Source of the DNA: Myxococcales bacterium | GTDB lineage: Bacteria > Myxococcota_C > UBA6777 | Length of the DNA stretch: 64,000 nucleotides | Reading direction: 5' to 3' | Assembly: GCA_020632975.1 (NCBI GenBank) | Contig: JACKEL010000001.1 | Coordinates: forward strand, 478,547-542,546 | In this document: piece by piece, positions 8,920-17,761 of the stretch | Layout of the letters: each line of letters opens with the position of its first letter | How positions within the stretch are numbered: position 1 is the first letter of the stretch | The notes under the pieces: model-generated | Databases searched by the model: none | Seen by the model: the letters and a program-made list of their open reading frames with translations, nothing else | What the model was told of the DNA's origin: nothing | Position numbers and translations under genes: made by a program

Positions 8920-9364
8920 CTTTCCCTCCTGTGATAAAAGATTTGAGAGCGTAGGATCGCAACCTAGCACAGTTTTTTCGTTCCAACAATTTAGGCCAAG
9001 GTCTTCACTCCAAAGAAAGACGGCTTAGAACGACTCACGCACCAGAAATGCTTTACGTTGGCGCTCCAACAAAAGCTGCCCTATGAGGAACAAAGCTGGG
9101 CCGAGCCCACTCCCCCTAGCTCCTCAACGAGACGCCTCACAACACAACTTCCCTTGGTGACGCCTCGCAACACAGCGCCTCTCGAGAAGAGCGATACCAC
9201 CGCACATTTGAGCTGCACTCCTCTCTCAAAGTCCCCAACACAAGCAGAGAGCGCCCCCCCGCGCTTGCCTTCGCGCTTGACGGCAGGGTTGGGTTGTCCT
9301 TAAATGGGCCAAAGCCACTTGGCAACCATCTGGGCGACAAGCCCTTTTGAGGAGAATTTTTCTG
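8920..9364. other. Intergenic region with a short direct repeat, no gene recognised
   Basis: 445 bases between the divergent LRR and lipoprotein genes. Open frames here show no family-like sequence and no ribosome sites. It contains a 16-bp direct repeat (listed separately) and a C-run near 9257. Confidence 0.4.
9131..9174. repeat. Pair of 16-bp direct repeats
   Basis: GACGCCTCACAACACA at 9131-9146 and GACGCCTCGCAACACA at 9159-9174, 15 of 16 bases identical, starts 28 bp apart. They lie about 190 bp upstream of the lipoprotein gene. They could be a binding site or the trace of a small duplication. Confidence 0.5.
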
Positions 9365-10273
9365 ATGAAGACACGTTTTTCCATCCTTCTTTTGTTTTTC
9401 TTGTTTGTTTCCACATTTTCCGTTCAATACTGCACCCCAACCCCGACCAATGAACCCACCCAAGAGCTCCAACAAGAAAAGCTCGCAGAGCGTTCCCCTG
9501 AGCCACAAGCGGAGCCCCAAGCCGAAGCCAAGGCCGAGCCTCAAGCAGAGCCTCAAGCGGAGCCCCAAGCAGAGCCTAGCCTGCCAGACGCCGAGCCTAC
9601 GCTTGAGCCCCCCATGCCCGATATCTTGTCTGAGATGATGCCAGAGATGGTGGCAGAACAAACCCTGCCCCGACCAGGCTTTGGTGCGATCACAGGGGCT
9701 TGTGGCGAGTTGGATGATACAGAGTGGAACTCTTCGAACTCCTTCTTTTTTCGCAATACCATCGATCTTGGGACCATGGACTTTGACGAAAACAAGCTGA
9801 CACCAGGCGGCCAGAAACTTTGGAAAGACGGCAACCTCGGCGGAAGTTCCGTACACTCCGAGATCTTCGCTTATGAAGTATTACAACGTTGCGAGCTCGC
9901 CAAGCTGCTCAAAAGCGAAGCAGAGATCACATACACGGACAACGGTGGGAAAAAGACGGATATCCTCGTCGAGATCGACAACCGCAAAGTGGGTGTCAGC
10001 GTGACCCGCGCCTTCAACTATCCCCCTACCGAACCCTACACACTGGCAAAAGCCACCACCTTGCTCCAAAAGAAACTTGGCGATATCCCTTTGAGCGCCA
10101 CCAACGCAACTCCCCAAGATGCTTGGGTACGCTCGATCCTTTCGGTCATTGCGTACAATCAACAGCATGCAGATGTGGTAGAACAAGCTTACAACCAACT
10201 CGACGCCACCACCAAAGCCAACATCATCTTGATCGTGACCATCACAGACGGCAAAGACGATTACATCTATTAA
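9365..10273 (+). CDS. Secreted protein with EPQA repeat linker and possible PD-(D/E)XK-like domain
   Basis: 302 residues. The signal peptide is followed by Cys23 (VQYC, a poor lipobox), then a Pro/Glu/Ala linker with many EPQA repeats (about 45-75) that would span from the membrane into the periplasm. The globular C-terminal part contains SEIFAYEVL, then KKTDILVEIDNRKVGVSVTR. This looks like the helix-Asp-strand-strand order of the PD-(D/E)XK nuclease-like fold, but the usual ExK reads VSVTR, so catalysis is doubtful. The start at 9365 is preceded by GAGGAG. Function unknown; the nuclease-fold suggestion is a weak inference. Confidence 0.7.
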   Translation: MKTRFSILLLFFLFVSTFSVQYCTPTPTNEPTQELQQEKLAERSPEPQAEPQAEAKAEPQAEPQAEPQAEPSLPDAEPTLEPPMPDILSEMMPEMVAEQTLPRPGFGAITGACGELDDTEWNSSNSFFFRNTIDLGTMDFDENKLTPGGQKLWKDGNLGGSSVHSEIFAYEVLQRCELAKLLKSEAEITYTDNGGKKTDILVEIDNRKVGVSVTRAFNYPPTEPYTLAKATTLLQKKLGDIPLSATNATPQDAWVRSILSVIAYNQQHADVVEQAYNQLDATTKANIILIVTITDGKDDYIY

Positions 10274-10374
10274 ATCAAAGACTTCCCCCACCTCTCCTTC
10301 CTAGATCGTAACCTTTCTTCGCCTTCTGCGTCCTAACCAACCAAAAGATCCCACACCCCACCAAGGAGAGATCC

Positions 10375-11070
10375 ATGTCGTTGCACGCAGTACAAGAACG
10401 ATGGCCCGCAAAACACCCTGACCGCATCCAACTTTACACCTTCCCTACTCCCAACGGGGTCAAGGTCTCGATAGCGCTAGAAGAGATGGAACTTCCCTAC
10501 GAAGCGCACTCCATCCACATTGGAAAAGGCGATCAGCACACGCCCGAATACCTTGCGATCAGCCCCAATGGAAAGATCCCGACCTTGTTCGATCCTGATG
10601 GCCCTAACCACGAACCGATCGCACTGATGGAGTCGGGTGCCATCTTGTATTATCTTGCGGAAAAAACGGGCAAGTTTATGCCATCTGATCCACTCGGAAA
10701 AAGCGAGACCTTACAATGGCTATTCTTCCAAGTCGGTCACATTGGACCGATGTTTGGGCAGTTTGGTCACTTTCATAAGTTTGCAAAAGACAACTGTGAC
10801 CATCCTTATCCTTTGGAACGCTATAAAAACGAAACACGCCGTCTTTTGGGCGTCTTGGAGAGAAGGTTGACCAACCATCCCTTCCTCCTCCCATTTGGCT
10901 ACAGCGTCGCAGATATCGCGACATTCCCTTGGGTAGAGGGCCTTGTGGGCTTTTACGCGGCTGGACAGCTCTTGGGCTTCCAAGAGTTCCCCCACGTAAA
11001 AAAATGGTTGGAAACCTGCATGGAACGCCCAGCCTACAAACGCGCTCATCGCGTTGGTTCCCCCGAATAA
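10375..11070 (+). CDS. Glutathione S-transferase family protein (YfcG/YghU-like)
   Basis: 231 residues. The N-terminal thioredoxin-like domain shows YTFPTPNGVKVSIALEEM, ISPNGKIPTL with the cis-Pro typical of glutathione binding, and MESGAILYYLAEK (Glu-Ser contact with the gamma-Glu of glutathione). The C-terminal helical domain contains SVADIATFPWV, matching the N-capping box of GSTs. The NGxKV start resembles the Ure2/YfcG/YghU branch, many of which act as disulfide reductases or peroxidases. It is followed 41 nt later by an MsrB-like gene, suggesting a small oxidative-damage operon. AAGGAGAG precedes the ATG. Confidence 0.9.
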   Translation: MSLHAVQERWPAKHPDRIQLYTFPTPNGVKVSIALEEMELPYEAHSIHIGKGDQHTPEYLAISPNGKIPTLFDPDGPNHEPIALMESGAILYYLAEKTGKFMPSDPLGKSETLQWLFFQVGHIGPMFGQFGHFHKFAKDNCDHPYPLERYKNETRRLLGVLERRLTNHPFLLPFGYSVADIATFPWVEGLVGFYAAGQLLGFQEFPHVKKWLETCMERPAYKRAHRVGSPE

Positions 11071-11111
11071 ACGAGCCTGTAGACTGGAAACGCAAAAGAA
11101 AGGGTCAAGAC

Positions 11112-11636
11112 ATGTCCGAAACATTCCGAGGCTGCCAAACCCCACAAGACTGGACTCCCAAAGATGGGGAATATCCTGTGATGGGCGACGAATCGATCAT
11201 GTCTCCCAAAGCACATGGGACTTCAGAGATCCCTGTTCAACTCGACCTACGCTACGGCTGTAACACAAAGTTGGCGGACAAGATCTGCAACTTCAATCGC
11301 CATTACGCTGAGCACGCAGGTTATTTCCAAGAGACCCAGTGGCTCGCCCAAATCGACAAAAGCGGTGCCCCCACGACCTACTATGACTCCAATACAGGAA
11401 AACCTCTATTCCAAGCCCCCGTAGGACGGACCTTTGAGGAGTTCTTGGCAGAGTCTCGCGCACACGGATGGCCGAGTTTCCGCGATCAAGAGGTTAACTG
11501 GAGTTATGTGCGCGTGTTGCCTGACGGTGAATGCGTCTCCGTGGATGGCACCCATCTAGGACACAACATCCCAGACCGCAAAGGGAATCGCTACTGCATC
11601 AACCTCGTCTCCGTCGCAGGGAACCCCACAGAATAA
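11112..11636 (+). CDS. MsrB/SelR-like protein lacking the zinc cysteines
   Basis: 174 residues. The C-terminal two-thirds carries the methionine-R-sulfoxide reductase pattern: YDSNTGKPLF, HGWPSF, GTHLGHNIPDRKG and NRYCINLVS, with the catalytic Cys in RYCIN. The two CXXC pairs that bind structural zinc in many MsrB enzymes are replaced (YDSNTG and VDGTHLGH), so this is a zinc-free form or a diverged relative. An extra N-terminal region with CNTKLADKICNFNRHYAEH precedes it. The start at 11112 is chosen for the AAAGGG upstream. Location beside a GST supports a role in repairing oxidised methionine. Confidence 0.75.
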   Translation: MSETFRGCQTPQDWTPKDGEYPVMGDESIMSPKAHGTSEIPVQLDLRYGCNTKLADKICNFNRHYAEHAGYFQETQWLAQIDKSGAPTTYYDSNTGKPLFQAPVGRTFEEFLAESRAHGWPSFRDQEVNWSYVRVLPDGECVSVDGTHLGHNIPDRKGNRYCINLVSVAGNPTE

Positions 11637-11678
11637 CCCTTGCCACAACAATAGATTTTTTCTATGCTTTTTTCACAA

Positions 11679-11704
11679 GTGCCTTGTTTTCGAAGACAAG
11701 GCAC
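11679..11704 (+). terminator. Stem-loop between MsrB-like and PGRP genes
   Basis: A 9-bp perfect stem, GTGCCTTGT (11679-11687) with ACAAGGCAC (11696-11704), closes an 8-nt loop and is followed by GTTCTTTT. It can serve as a terminator for the upstream operon. Its right arm ends 23 nt before the next start codon, so it could also sit in that gene's leader. Confidence 0.55.
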
Positions 11705-11727
11705 GTTCTTTTGTGAAGGAGGCATGG

Positions 11728-14352
11728 ATGTTTTCTCTGCGCGTTTCGCACACCCGCGTACTCGTTTGGTTTCTCAGCCTATCTCTGCTACTTATCTTTC
11801 AAAATCAGTGCATTCCAGGCGAATCTCCTACAGAAAAGAGTCGTTCTGAGGGGATCTCTATCTTGGATGGCTCGATCTCCAAAGAAGGTATCCAAGACGC
11901 CGATCCTTCGGAAAAAACAGAAGTAGCCTCCCCTGAAACCACAGAGGGTCAAAGCGAAACGCTCCCAGAGCCCAACGAATCTTCACCCGAACTCATCGAT
12001 CCCCCCCTTGAATCCGCAGAACGCAATCCAGACGCTGAAGGAAACTGCAACCAAGAAGACTGCATCTCCCCTCCCTTGGCGATCTGTCTCGATAGCAACA
12101 CGCAGCGACTCTACGACGCCCAAGGCACATGCCACCCCACCGAAGATCGATGCGTCTATACCTACACAGACAAGACCTGTAGCGGGGTCTGCAAAAACGG
12201 CCAATGCTTCGATCAGACCGACCTTTGCAACAATACGACATGCGACACCCCCTCTGCGCCAAAGTGCCTTAGCGGTACTGTGCTTCGCACCTATAAAGCC
12301 CCTGGCACTTGCAAAGATGGCGTCTGCGCTTACACACAAACAGACACAACATGCAACTTTGGCTGCAAAGATGGAAAGTGTCTGACAGATCCTTGCGCAA
12401 ATGTCTCATGCAAGACCCCGACAGCCTCCAAGTGCATCAGCGCAACGACGATCCGCAACTACTACAACCCTGGCACCTGCAACAAAGGGACTTGCACCTA
12501 TCCCCACGCTGATCAAACCTGCCCCCACGGTTGCCAAGGCGATCAATGCAAGCTGGGACCGGGCTTTACACCGCTGACCCCTTTCCGTTTTCTCGATACA
12601 CGCGGCAGTGCGACACCTGCCAGCGACTCGACCACTTGCGTCCAGATCACAGGAAAAGGTGGCGTCCCCAGCACCGCCAAAGCCGTTTATGTGAACCTCG
12701 TCGCGGTTGGGCCCACAGGTGCGGGCTTTTTGACAGCTTATCCCAAAGGCATCGCCCAACCAACCGTATCAAGCCTCAACTACACCACAGGACAAACCGT
12801 GGCCAATGGCGCGATCGTTGCGGTAGGAACGGGCGGACAGATCTGTATCTTTGTAAAAACAGCGACCCATACGATCATCGATGTCTCGGGTTACTTTGAA
12901 TCGACCTCAGACTTTTTCCCGAAAGGCCCGTATCGCCGCCTTGATACACGTAGCGGAACCAAACCAGGTGATCAATCGACCCAGTGTTACAAGGTCGCAG
13001 GACAAGACGGTATCCCCAGCGATGCCAAAGCCGTGTTTGTCAACCTCGTTGCGGTCGAAGCTACTGCTGCTGGGTTTCTTTCGCTTTATCCCAAGGGCAT
13101 CGCTCGCCCAACAGCCTCAACGCTCAACTACACCACGGATGGCGCGACCGCAAACGGTGCCCTCGTGCGCTTGGGGACGGGCGGAGAGATCTGTGTGTAT
13201 GCTTATGCTTCAACGCACATCATCCTCGATGTCACGGGCTATTTTGGCGCTCTCTCTAGTCTTAGCGCGATCGACCCGATACGTCGGCTGGATACGCGAA
13301 CCACATCACTTCCCGCAGACCAGTCTACGCAGTGCCACCAAGTCACAGGACGCGACGGTATCCCCGCCACAGCCAAAGCCCTCGCGATCAACGTGACAGC
13401 AGCAGGTCCCTCAAAAGATGGCTTCATCACGGTCTATACAGATGGCAGCCCGCGACCCAACACCTCCACGCTCAACTACCAACAAGGCATCAGCCGCGCA
13501 AACAATGCGCTCGTTCAGCCCAGTTCCAACGGCAAGATCTGCATCTACACAACTGCTTCAACGCACATCATCCTCGATATCACAGGCTATTGGGAAAAGA
13601 CCACCACAGGCGACCCTTGTTCGGGAATTACCTGCAACACGCCCCCTCCAACCACCTGCGTGGGGGGAAAGGTCCTCGCATCTTACGCAAAGACGGGCAC
13701 TTGCCAAAATGGTACATGCCTTTACCAAGAAACCAGCACAAGCTGTTCTTGGCAGTGTGTAGGCGCCCAGTGCATCCCCGCACCACCGCCTCCTCCCACG
13801 CAAAACACCTACCACCCTGTAACCTCGTGGCAAACGGCTTCGCAGCCTGTGACCAGCGGATCACGGATGAACATCCTTGATTTGCGTTACATCACGCTCC
13901 ACTATAACGGCGGAAACCTCGACCTTGACGGCTCGGACAATGTGTACCAAGATGCCGACTTCGTGCAGATCTTGCGAAATATGCAGAATAGCTACCTTGT
14001 GTCTCGTGGTTATTCGCTCGGATACAACAGCGCGATCGCACCAGATGGCGACGAATGGGAGATCCGTGGACTTACTTATCGCTCCGCTGCCAACGGTTGT
14101 ACTTCGGTCAACCGCCCTGGCTACACCATCATCATCCCCGTCTCAACGGTCACGACGCCACTCAATGCTGCGCAGATCCAAGGCGTCAAAGCTGCGATCG
14201 CTCGGGTCCGCGCCGCCGCCAAAGCCGCAGGAAACAACAACACCCTCACCATCAACGGACACCGCGATGTCCGACCACTCTGCGGGAACGGTGGAACGGC
14301 CTGCCCTGGCAACTCGATCTATGGTCTCATTCAAAATGGGACCTTCAAATAA
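11728..14352 (+). CDS. Secreted multidomain peptidoglycan-recognition/amidase-like protein
   Basis: 874 residues from ATG 11728 (AAGGAGG 5 nt upstream). Order: signal peptide to about Cys28; an acidic linker; a Cys-rich zone (~104-276) of three related ~55-residue units, each with about eight Cys; three ~110-residue repeats (~279-391, 397-506, 511-621), each beginning RxLDTR and ending TxIIDVSGYF or close variants; one more Cys-rich unit; and a C-terminal PGRP/amidase_2 domain (~694-874). In the last, His in ITLHYNGG, His in GHRDV and Cys in ACPGN match the zinc ligands of N-acetylmuramoyl-L-alanine amidases. The repeats probably mediate cell-surface or polymer binding. A secreted wall-cleaving or wall-binding protein is the likely role. 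Confidence 0.85.
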   Translation: MFSLRVSHTRVLVWFLSLSLLLIFQNQCIPGESPTEKSRSEGISILDGSISKEGIQDADPSEKTEVASPETTEGQSETLPEPNESSPELIDPPLESAERNPDAEGNCNQEDCISPPLAICLDSNTQRLYDAQGTCHPTEDRCVYTYTDKTCSGVCKNGQCFDQTDLCNNTTCDTPSAPKCLSGTVLRTYKAPGTCKDGVCAYTQTDTTCNFGCKDGKCLTDPCANVSCKTPTASKCISATTIRNYYNPGTCNKGTCTYPHADQTCPHGCQGDQCKLGPGFTPLTPFRFLDTRGSATPASDSTTCVQITGKGGVPSTAKAVYVNLVAVGPTGAGFLTAYPKGIAQPTVSSLNYTTGQTVANGAIVAVGTGGQICIFVKTATHTIIDVSGYFESTSDFFPKGPYRRLDTRSGTKPGDQSTQCYKVAGQDGIPSDAKAVFVNLVAVEATAAGFLSLYPKGIARPTASTLNYTTDGATANGALVRLGTGGEICVYAYASTHIILDVTGYFGALSSLSAIDPIRRLDTRTTSLPADQSTQCHQVTGRDGIPATAKALAINVTAAGPSKDGFITVYTDGSPRPNTSTLNYQQGISRANNALVQPSSNGKICIYTTASTHIILDITGYWEKTTTGDPCSGITCNTPPPTTCVGGKVLASYAKTGTCQNGTCLYQETSTSCSWQCVGAQCIPAPPPPPTQNTYHPVTSWQTASQPVTSGSRMNILDLRYITLHYNGGNLDLDGSDNVYQDADFVQILRNMQNSYLVSRGYSLGYNSAIAPDGDEWEIRGLTYRSAANGCTSVNRPGYTIIIPVSTVTTPLNAAQIQGVKAAIARVRAAAKAAGNNNTLTINGHRDVRPLCGNGGTACPGNSIYGLIQNGTFK

Positions 14353-14436
14353 GACAAGACCTCCCGTAGACTCGGTCCTCTCTGATTCGCAAACACAACA
14401 AGTATCTCCCTCACCCTACAACCAAGAGCGAGCCTC

Positions 14437-14661
14437 ATGGAAACAACAAAGCTCGGACGTTATCGTCACTACAAAGGCCAAGAGTACGAAGTGATCGGTG
14501 TCGCCAAGCACTCTGAAACGGAAGAATATGTCGTCGTGTACAAAGCCTTGTATGGGGAGTTTGGCCTTTGGGTCCGCCCCTACGAGATGTTCTTTGAACA
14601 AGTCCAACAAGGCGATCAACGTGTGCCTCGTTTTGCCTATGTGGGTCCTCCCACCACCTAG
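14437..14661 (+). CDS. DUF1653 family protein
   Basis: 74 residues. The sequence LGRYRHYKGQEYEVIGVAKH, then VVVYKALYGEFGLWVRP and a closing VPRFAYV, is the conserved core of the DUF1653 family, which forms a small SH3-like barrel of unknown function. Length matches. AGAGCGAG lies just before ATG 14437. It sits on the same strand between two much larger genes and may be co-transcribed with the downstream regulator. No membrane segment or signal. Confidence 0.85.
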   Translation: METTKLGRYRHYKGQEYEVIGVAKHSETEEYVVVYKALYGEFGLWVRPYEMFFEQVQQGDQRVPRFAYVGPPTT

Positions 14662-14723
14662 GCACCCCATCGCCCCGATCCATCGGCTTCATCTTCATCA
14701 CCTTACACTGAAAGAGGGCTCAC

Positions 14724-17573
14724 ATGACGAGGACATCGTCTTTGGAGGGACTCTTAGCCACCAAGCTGCATCCACCTCCGCTCCAAACCACGTTTATTCC
14801 TAGGCCACGCTTGCTCTCACGCTTCCTCGAAGGGCAGCACAAAAAACTCACGTTGATCTCGGCCCCTGCGGGCTTTGGCAAGACCACCCTTGTGAGTGAG
14901 TGGCTTCACCAAACACAACTTCCCACAGCTTGGCTCTCTCTCGACGAAAATGATAACGATCTCACACGCTTTCTGTCCTACATCATCGCGGCTTTGCAAA
15001 AGTCCGCACCTGGGTTTGCAGAAGACATCCTTCAACAGCTGCGCTCTCCACAACACCCAACGACCGATATCTTGCTCACAGATCTCCTCAATGCGATCTC
15101 TGAACTCTCTCAACAACATGCCCTTGTACTCGATGATTATCACACACTCGATCACCCAGACATCGATCGCACCGTCGCTTTCTTGCTCGACTACCTCCCG
15201 CAACAGCTTCGCTTGGTGATCGCCACCCGCGAAGATCCGCAGTTTCCGCTGTCGAGGTTGCGGGTTCAAGGACAACTCACAGAGTTACGTGTCGCAGATC
15301 TGCGTTTTCAACCCAAAGAAGCCGCCAATTTTCTCCAAGAGATCACAGGACTCCAACTCTCCGAAGAAGAGATATCCGCGCTGGATGCCCGAACAGAAGG
15401 CTGGATCGCGGGCCTGCAACTCGCTGCCCTCTCCATGCAAGGAAGAGACGACATCAACGGATTTATCCGTGCTTTTGCAGGAAACAATCGCTACATCGTG
15501 GACTATCTCCTAGAAGAAGTCTTACAAAGACAGCCCGAAGAGATACGACACTTCTTGATGCAAACCTCGATCTTGGATCGACTCTGCCCCCCCCTTTGCA
15601 GCGCAGTCTCAGAGCAACCACAAAGCACCAAACTGCTCGAAGCCCTCGAACGCGGCAATCTTTTCCTCATCCCCCTCGACGACCGGCGTTATTGGTTCCG
15701 CTACCACCACCTCTTTGCAGACGTGCTGCAAGCCCATGCACTCAAAGAACAACCCAAACAGATCCCACAATGGCACCAACGCGCCTCACAGTGGTACGCA
15801 GAACAAGGGATGCACGAGCAAGCCATTCGCCATGCTTTCGCAGCCAAAGACTTCGAGCTTGCGGCTGTGTTGCTCGAAAAAGCTTGGCCTGATATGGACG
15901 GCGAGTTCCAATCTAATCCGTGGCAAGATCTCGCAGAAAAGCTCCCTCCACGCTTCTTTCGTCGTCGCCCTGTCCTCACCACAAACTACGCTTGGGCCTT
16001 GCTCAACCGTGGAGAGATGGAAAAAGGGGGCGCTATCTTGCAAGACGTCGAAGCGATGTTGGAACAAGGCCCACAAGACCCCAAAGAAGCAGAGAAGTTT
16101 TTTCTCATCGCAGATCAAGAACAATTCTTACATCTATATAGTTCGATCTACACGGCACGCGCCTATCTTGCCCAAGCCAACGGCGATTTGGAAAATGGGG
16201 CTTACTACACCAAAAAGGTCCTCGCGCTCTTACCCGAAGAGGATGGGCTTCGACGCGGCCCTGCAGCCGCGCTTTTGGGCCTGATCTACTGGACGACAGG
16301 CGATATCGAGAGTGCTCACAAACAACTGGACCTTGGGATGCAGGCCTTTTTGCAAGTGAAGCAGCTCCACTTCGCCATCAGCGGAACCTACGGACTGGCC
16401 GACCTGCGTATGCTTCAAGGACGTCTGCATGATGCCATCCAACACTACGAAGAATCCCTCCAACTCGTCGAAGAAGCCCAAAGCGAGACCATGCTCCACG
16501 GGACCTCAGAGATTTATATGGGCTTGGGAGAGCTTTATCGAGAGATGGGCGACCTTTCGCGCGCTCAAGAACTCTCAGAACAAAGCGAAGCTCTTGGCGC
16601 TCAAGGCGGACTCCCCAACTGGCGCAGCCGCTTTTGCATCTTGAAAGCCCATCTCAAATCCAGCCAAGGAGCCTACGAAGAAGCCCTTGCACTTCTTGAA
16701 CAAGCAGAACAATACACCTATCCCAACCCCTTGCCTGATATGCAGCCCATCACCGCGCAAAAAGCGCGGCTCTGGCTGCTGCAAAAAGACCTCGAAAAAG
16801 CCGAGCGATGGGCGCAAGCAACAGGCCTCTCTAAAGACGATCAACCAAGCTTTTTGCGTGAGTTTGAATACATCACCCTTGCACGTTGGATGCTCGCCAA
16901 AGGCGAGACCAAGGACCTTGACGACGCAAGCGACCTATTATCCCGCCTCGCCACAAATGCCAAAGAAGGCGGAAGGATGGGAAACTTGCTAGAGATCTTG
17001 CTCTTACAAGCCCGCGTCCAACAACAACGAGGGCAGCTTACAGAAGCGCTCTCTTTTTTCGCACAAGCCTTGGATCTCGCTGTTCCACAAGACTATTTTC
17101 AGATCTTTGTCGATGAAGGGGCTTGCCTCCTCCCGCTTCTCAGCGCGCTGCAAGCCACCTCTCCATACAAAGTTTACATCCAGCGACTTTTGGACAGGCT
17201 GCACGCATCTTCTCGCAACGAAGGGGAAGACGCACAACAAGAAGCCAGCCCCTCATCCACACCACCTCCTCACTCTCCGCCCCAAGATGCCCAACCCACC
17301 GAAGAAACCGCGCCTTCCACACCGCAAGCCGCAGAGCCGCCTGTCACCTCGCAGATGAACCCCAGCGATCTTGCACTTGTGGAGGCCCTGACCCCTAGAG
17401 AGTTGGAGATCTTGCGCTTGATCGCCCAAGGCCTTTCCAACCAAGACATTGGGAAAAAGCTGTTTTTGTCCCTGAGTACGGTCAAAGGACACAACCAAAA
17501 TATCTTTGGCAAACTTGGTGCCCGCCGCCGCACAGAAGCTGTGGCCAAAGCACAACAGCTCAAGATCCTCTAA
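14724..17573 (+). CDS. MalT-type LuxR-family ATP-dependent transcriptional regulator
   Basis: 949 residues, the full length of the MalT/LAL class of STAND regulators. Residues 47-55 (APAGFGKTT) form the Walker A P-loop and 133-139 (ALVLDDYH) the Walker B. A winged-helix region follows, then tetratricopeptide-like helical repeats (~340-820) that sense the inducer, a Pro-rich linker (~835-875), and a C-terminal LuxR helix-turn-helix (LTPRELEILRLIAQGLSNQD, then KGHNQNIFGKLGARRRTEAV). Such proteins oligomerise on ATP and ligand binding to activate transcription. Its targets may include the SDR gene downstream. A truncated paralogue lies at 27953-29521. Start supported by AGAGG. Confidence 0.92.
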   Translation: MTRTSSLEGLLATKLHPPPLQTTFIPRPRLLSRFLEGQHKKLTLISAPAGFGKTTLVSEWLHQTQLPTAWLSLDENDNDLTRFLSYIIAALQKSAPGFAEDILQQLRSPQHPTTDILLTDLLNAISELSQQHALVLDDYHTLDHPDIDRTVAFLLDYLPQQLRLVIATREDPQFPLSRLRVQGQLTELRVADLRFQPKEAANFLQEITGLQLSEEEISALDARTEGWIAGLQLAALSMQGRDDINGFIRAFAGNNRYIVDYLLEEVLQRQPEEIRHFLMQTSILDRLCPPLCSAVSEQPQSTKLLEALERGNLFLIPLDDRRYWFRYHHLFADVLQAHALKEQPKQIPQWHQRASQWYAEQGMHEQAIRHAFAAKDFELAAVLLEKAWPDMDGEFQSNPWQDLAEKLPPRFFRRRPVLTTNYAWALLNRGEMEKGGAILQDVEAMLEQGPQDPKEAEKFFLIADQEQFLHLYSSIYTARAYLAQANGDLENGAYYTKKVLALLPEEDGLRRGPAAALLGLIYWTTGDIESAHKQLDLGMQAFLQVKQLHFAISGTYGLADLRMLQGRLHDAIQHYEESLQLVEEAQSETMLHGTSEIYMGLGELYREMGDLSRAQELSEQSEALGAQGGLPNWRSRFCILKAHLKSSQGAYEEALALLEQAEQYTYPNPLPDMQPITAQKARLWLLQKDLEKAERWAQATGLSKDDQPSFLREFEYITLARWMLAKGETKDLDDASDLLSRLATNAKEGGRMGNLLEILLLQARVQQQRGQLTEALSFFAQALDLAVPQDYFQIFVDEGACLLPLLSALQATSPYKVYIQRLLDRLHASSRNEGEDAQQEASPSSTPPPHSPPQDAQPTEETAPSTPQAAEPPVTSQMNPSDLALVEALTPRELEILRLIAQGLSNQDIGKKLFLSLSTVKGHNQNIFGKLGARRRTEAVAKAQQLKIL

Positions 17574-17630
17574 TCTTCCCAAGAAGATACCTCACCAACC
17601 TCCCTCCTTTGGATTGGCGTCTTTGGACAT

Positions 17631-17667
17631 CAACTTGGCGCTTTTCGCCAATGACAAAGCGCCGTTG
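17631..17667 (+). promoter_or_regulatory. Strong stem-loop in the leader of the downstream SDR gene
   Basis: CAAC (17631-17634) plus GGCGCTTT (17637-17644) pairs with AAAGCGCC (17656-17663) plus GTTG (17664-17667): 12 bp with two unpaired T. A competing smaller hairpin, TTGGCG (17635-17640) with CGCCAA (17646-17651), uses the same left arm. No U-run follows, so it is not a standard terminator; a leader regulatory structure is possible. Confidence 0.45.
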
Positions 17668-17761
17668 AACCTCTACATATTCACCCATCCACAAACCCCG
17701 CACTTGCGGATGGAAAAGAGGAACAGCGCGAAAAAGTCGCAGAAGCAAAGGAGACACAGCC

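Noticed and set aside
9137..9856. 239-codon minus-strand frame with LRLRLCLRLGLGFGLGLRL
   Set aside because: Antisense of the EPQA-repeat linker; the apparent leucine/glycine repeat is only the complement of Glu/Pro/Ala codons.
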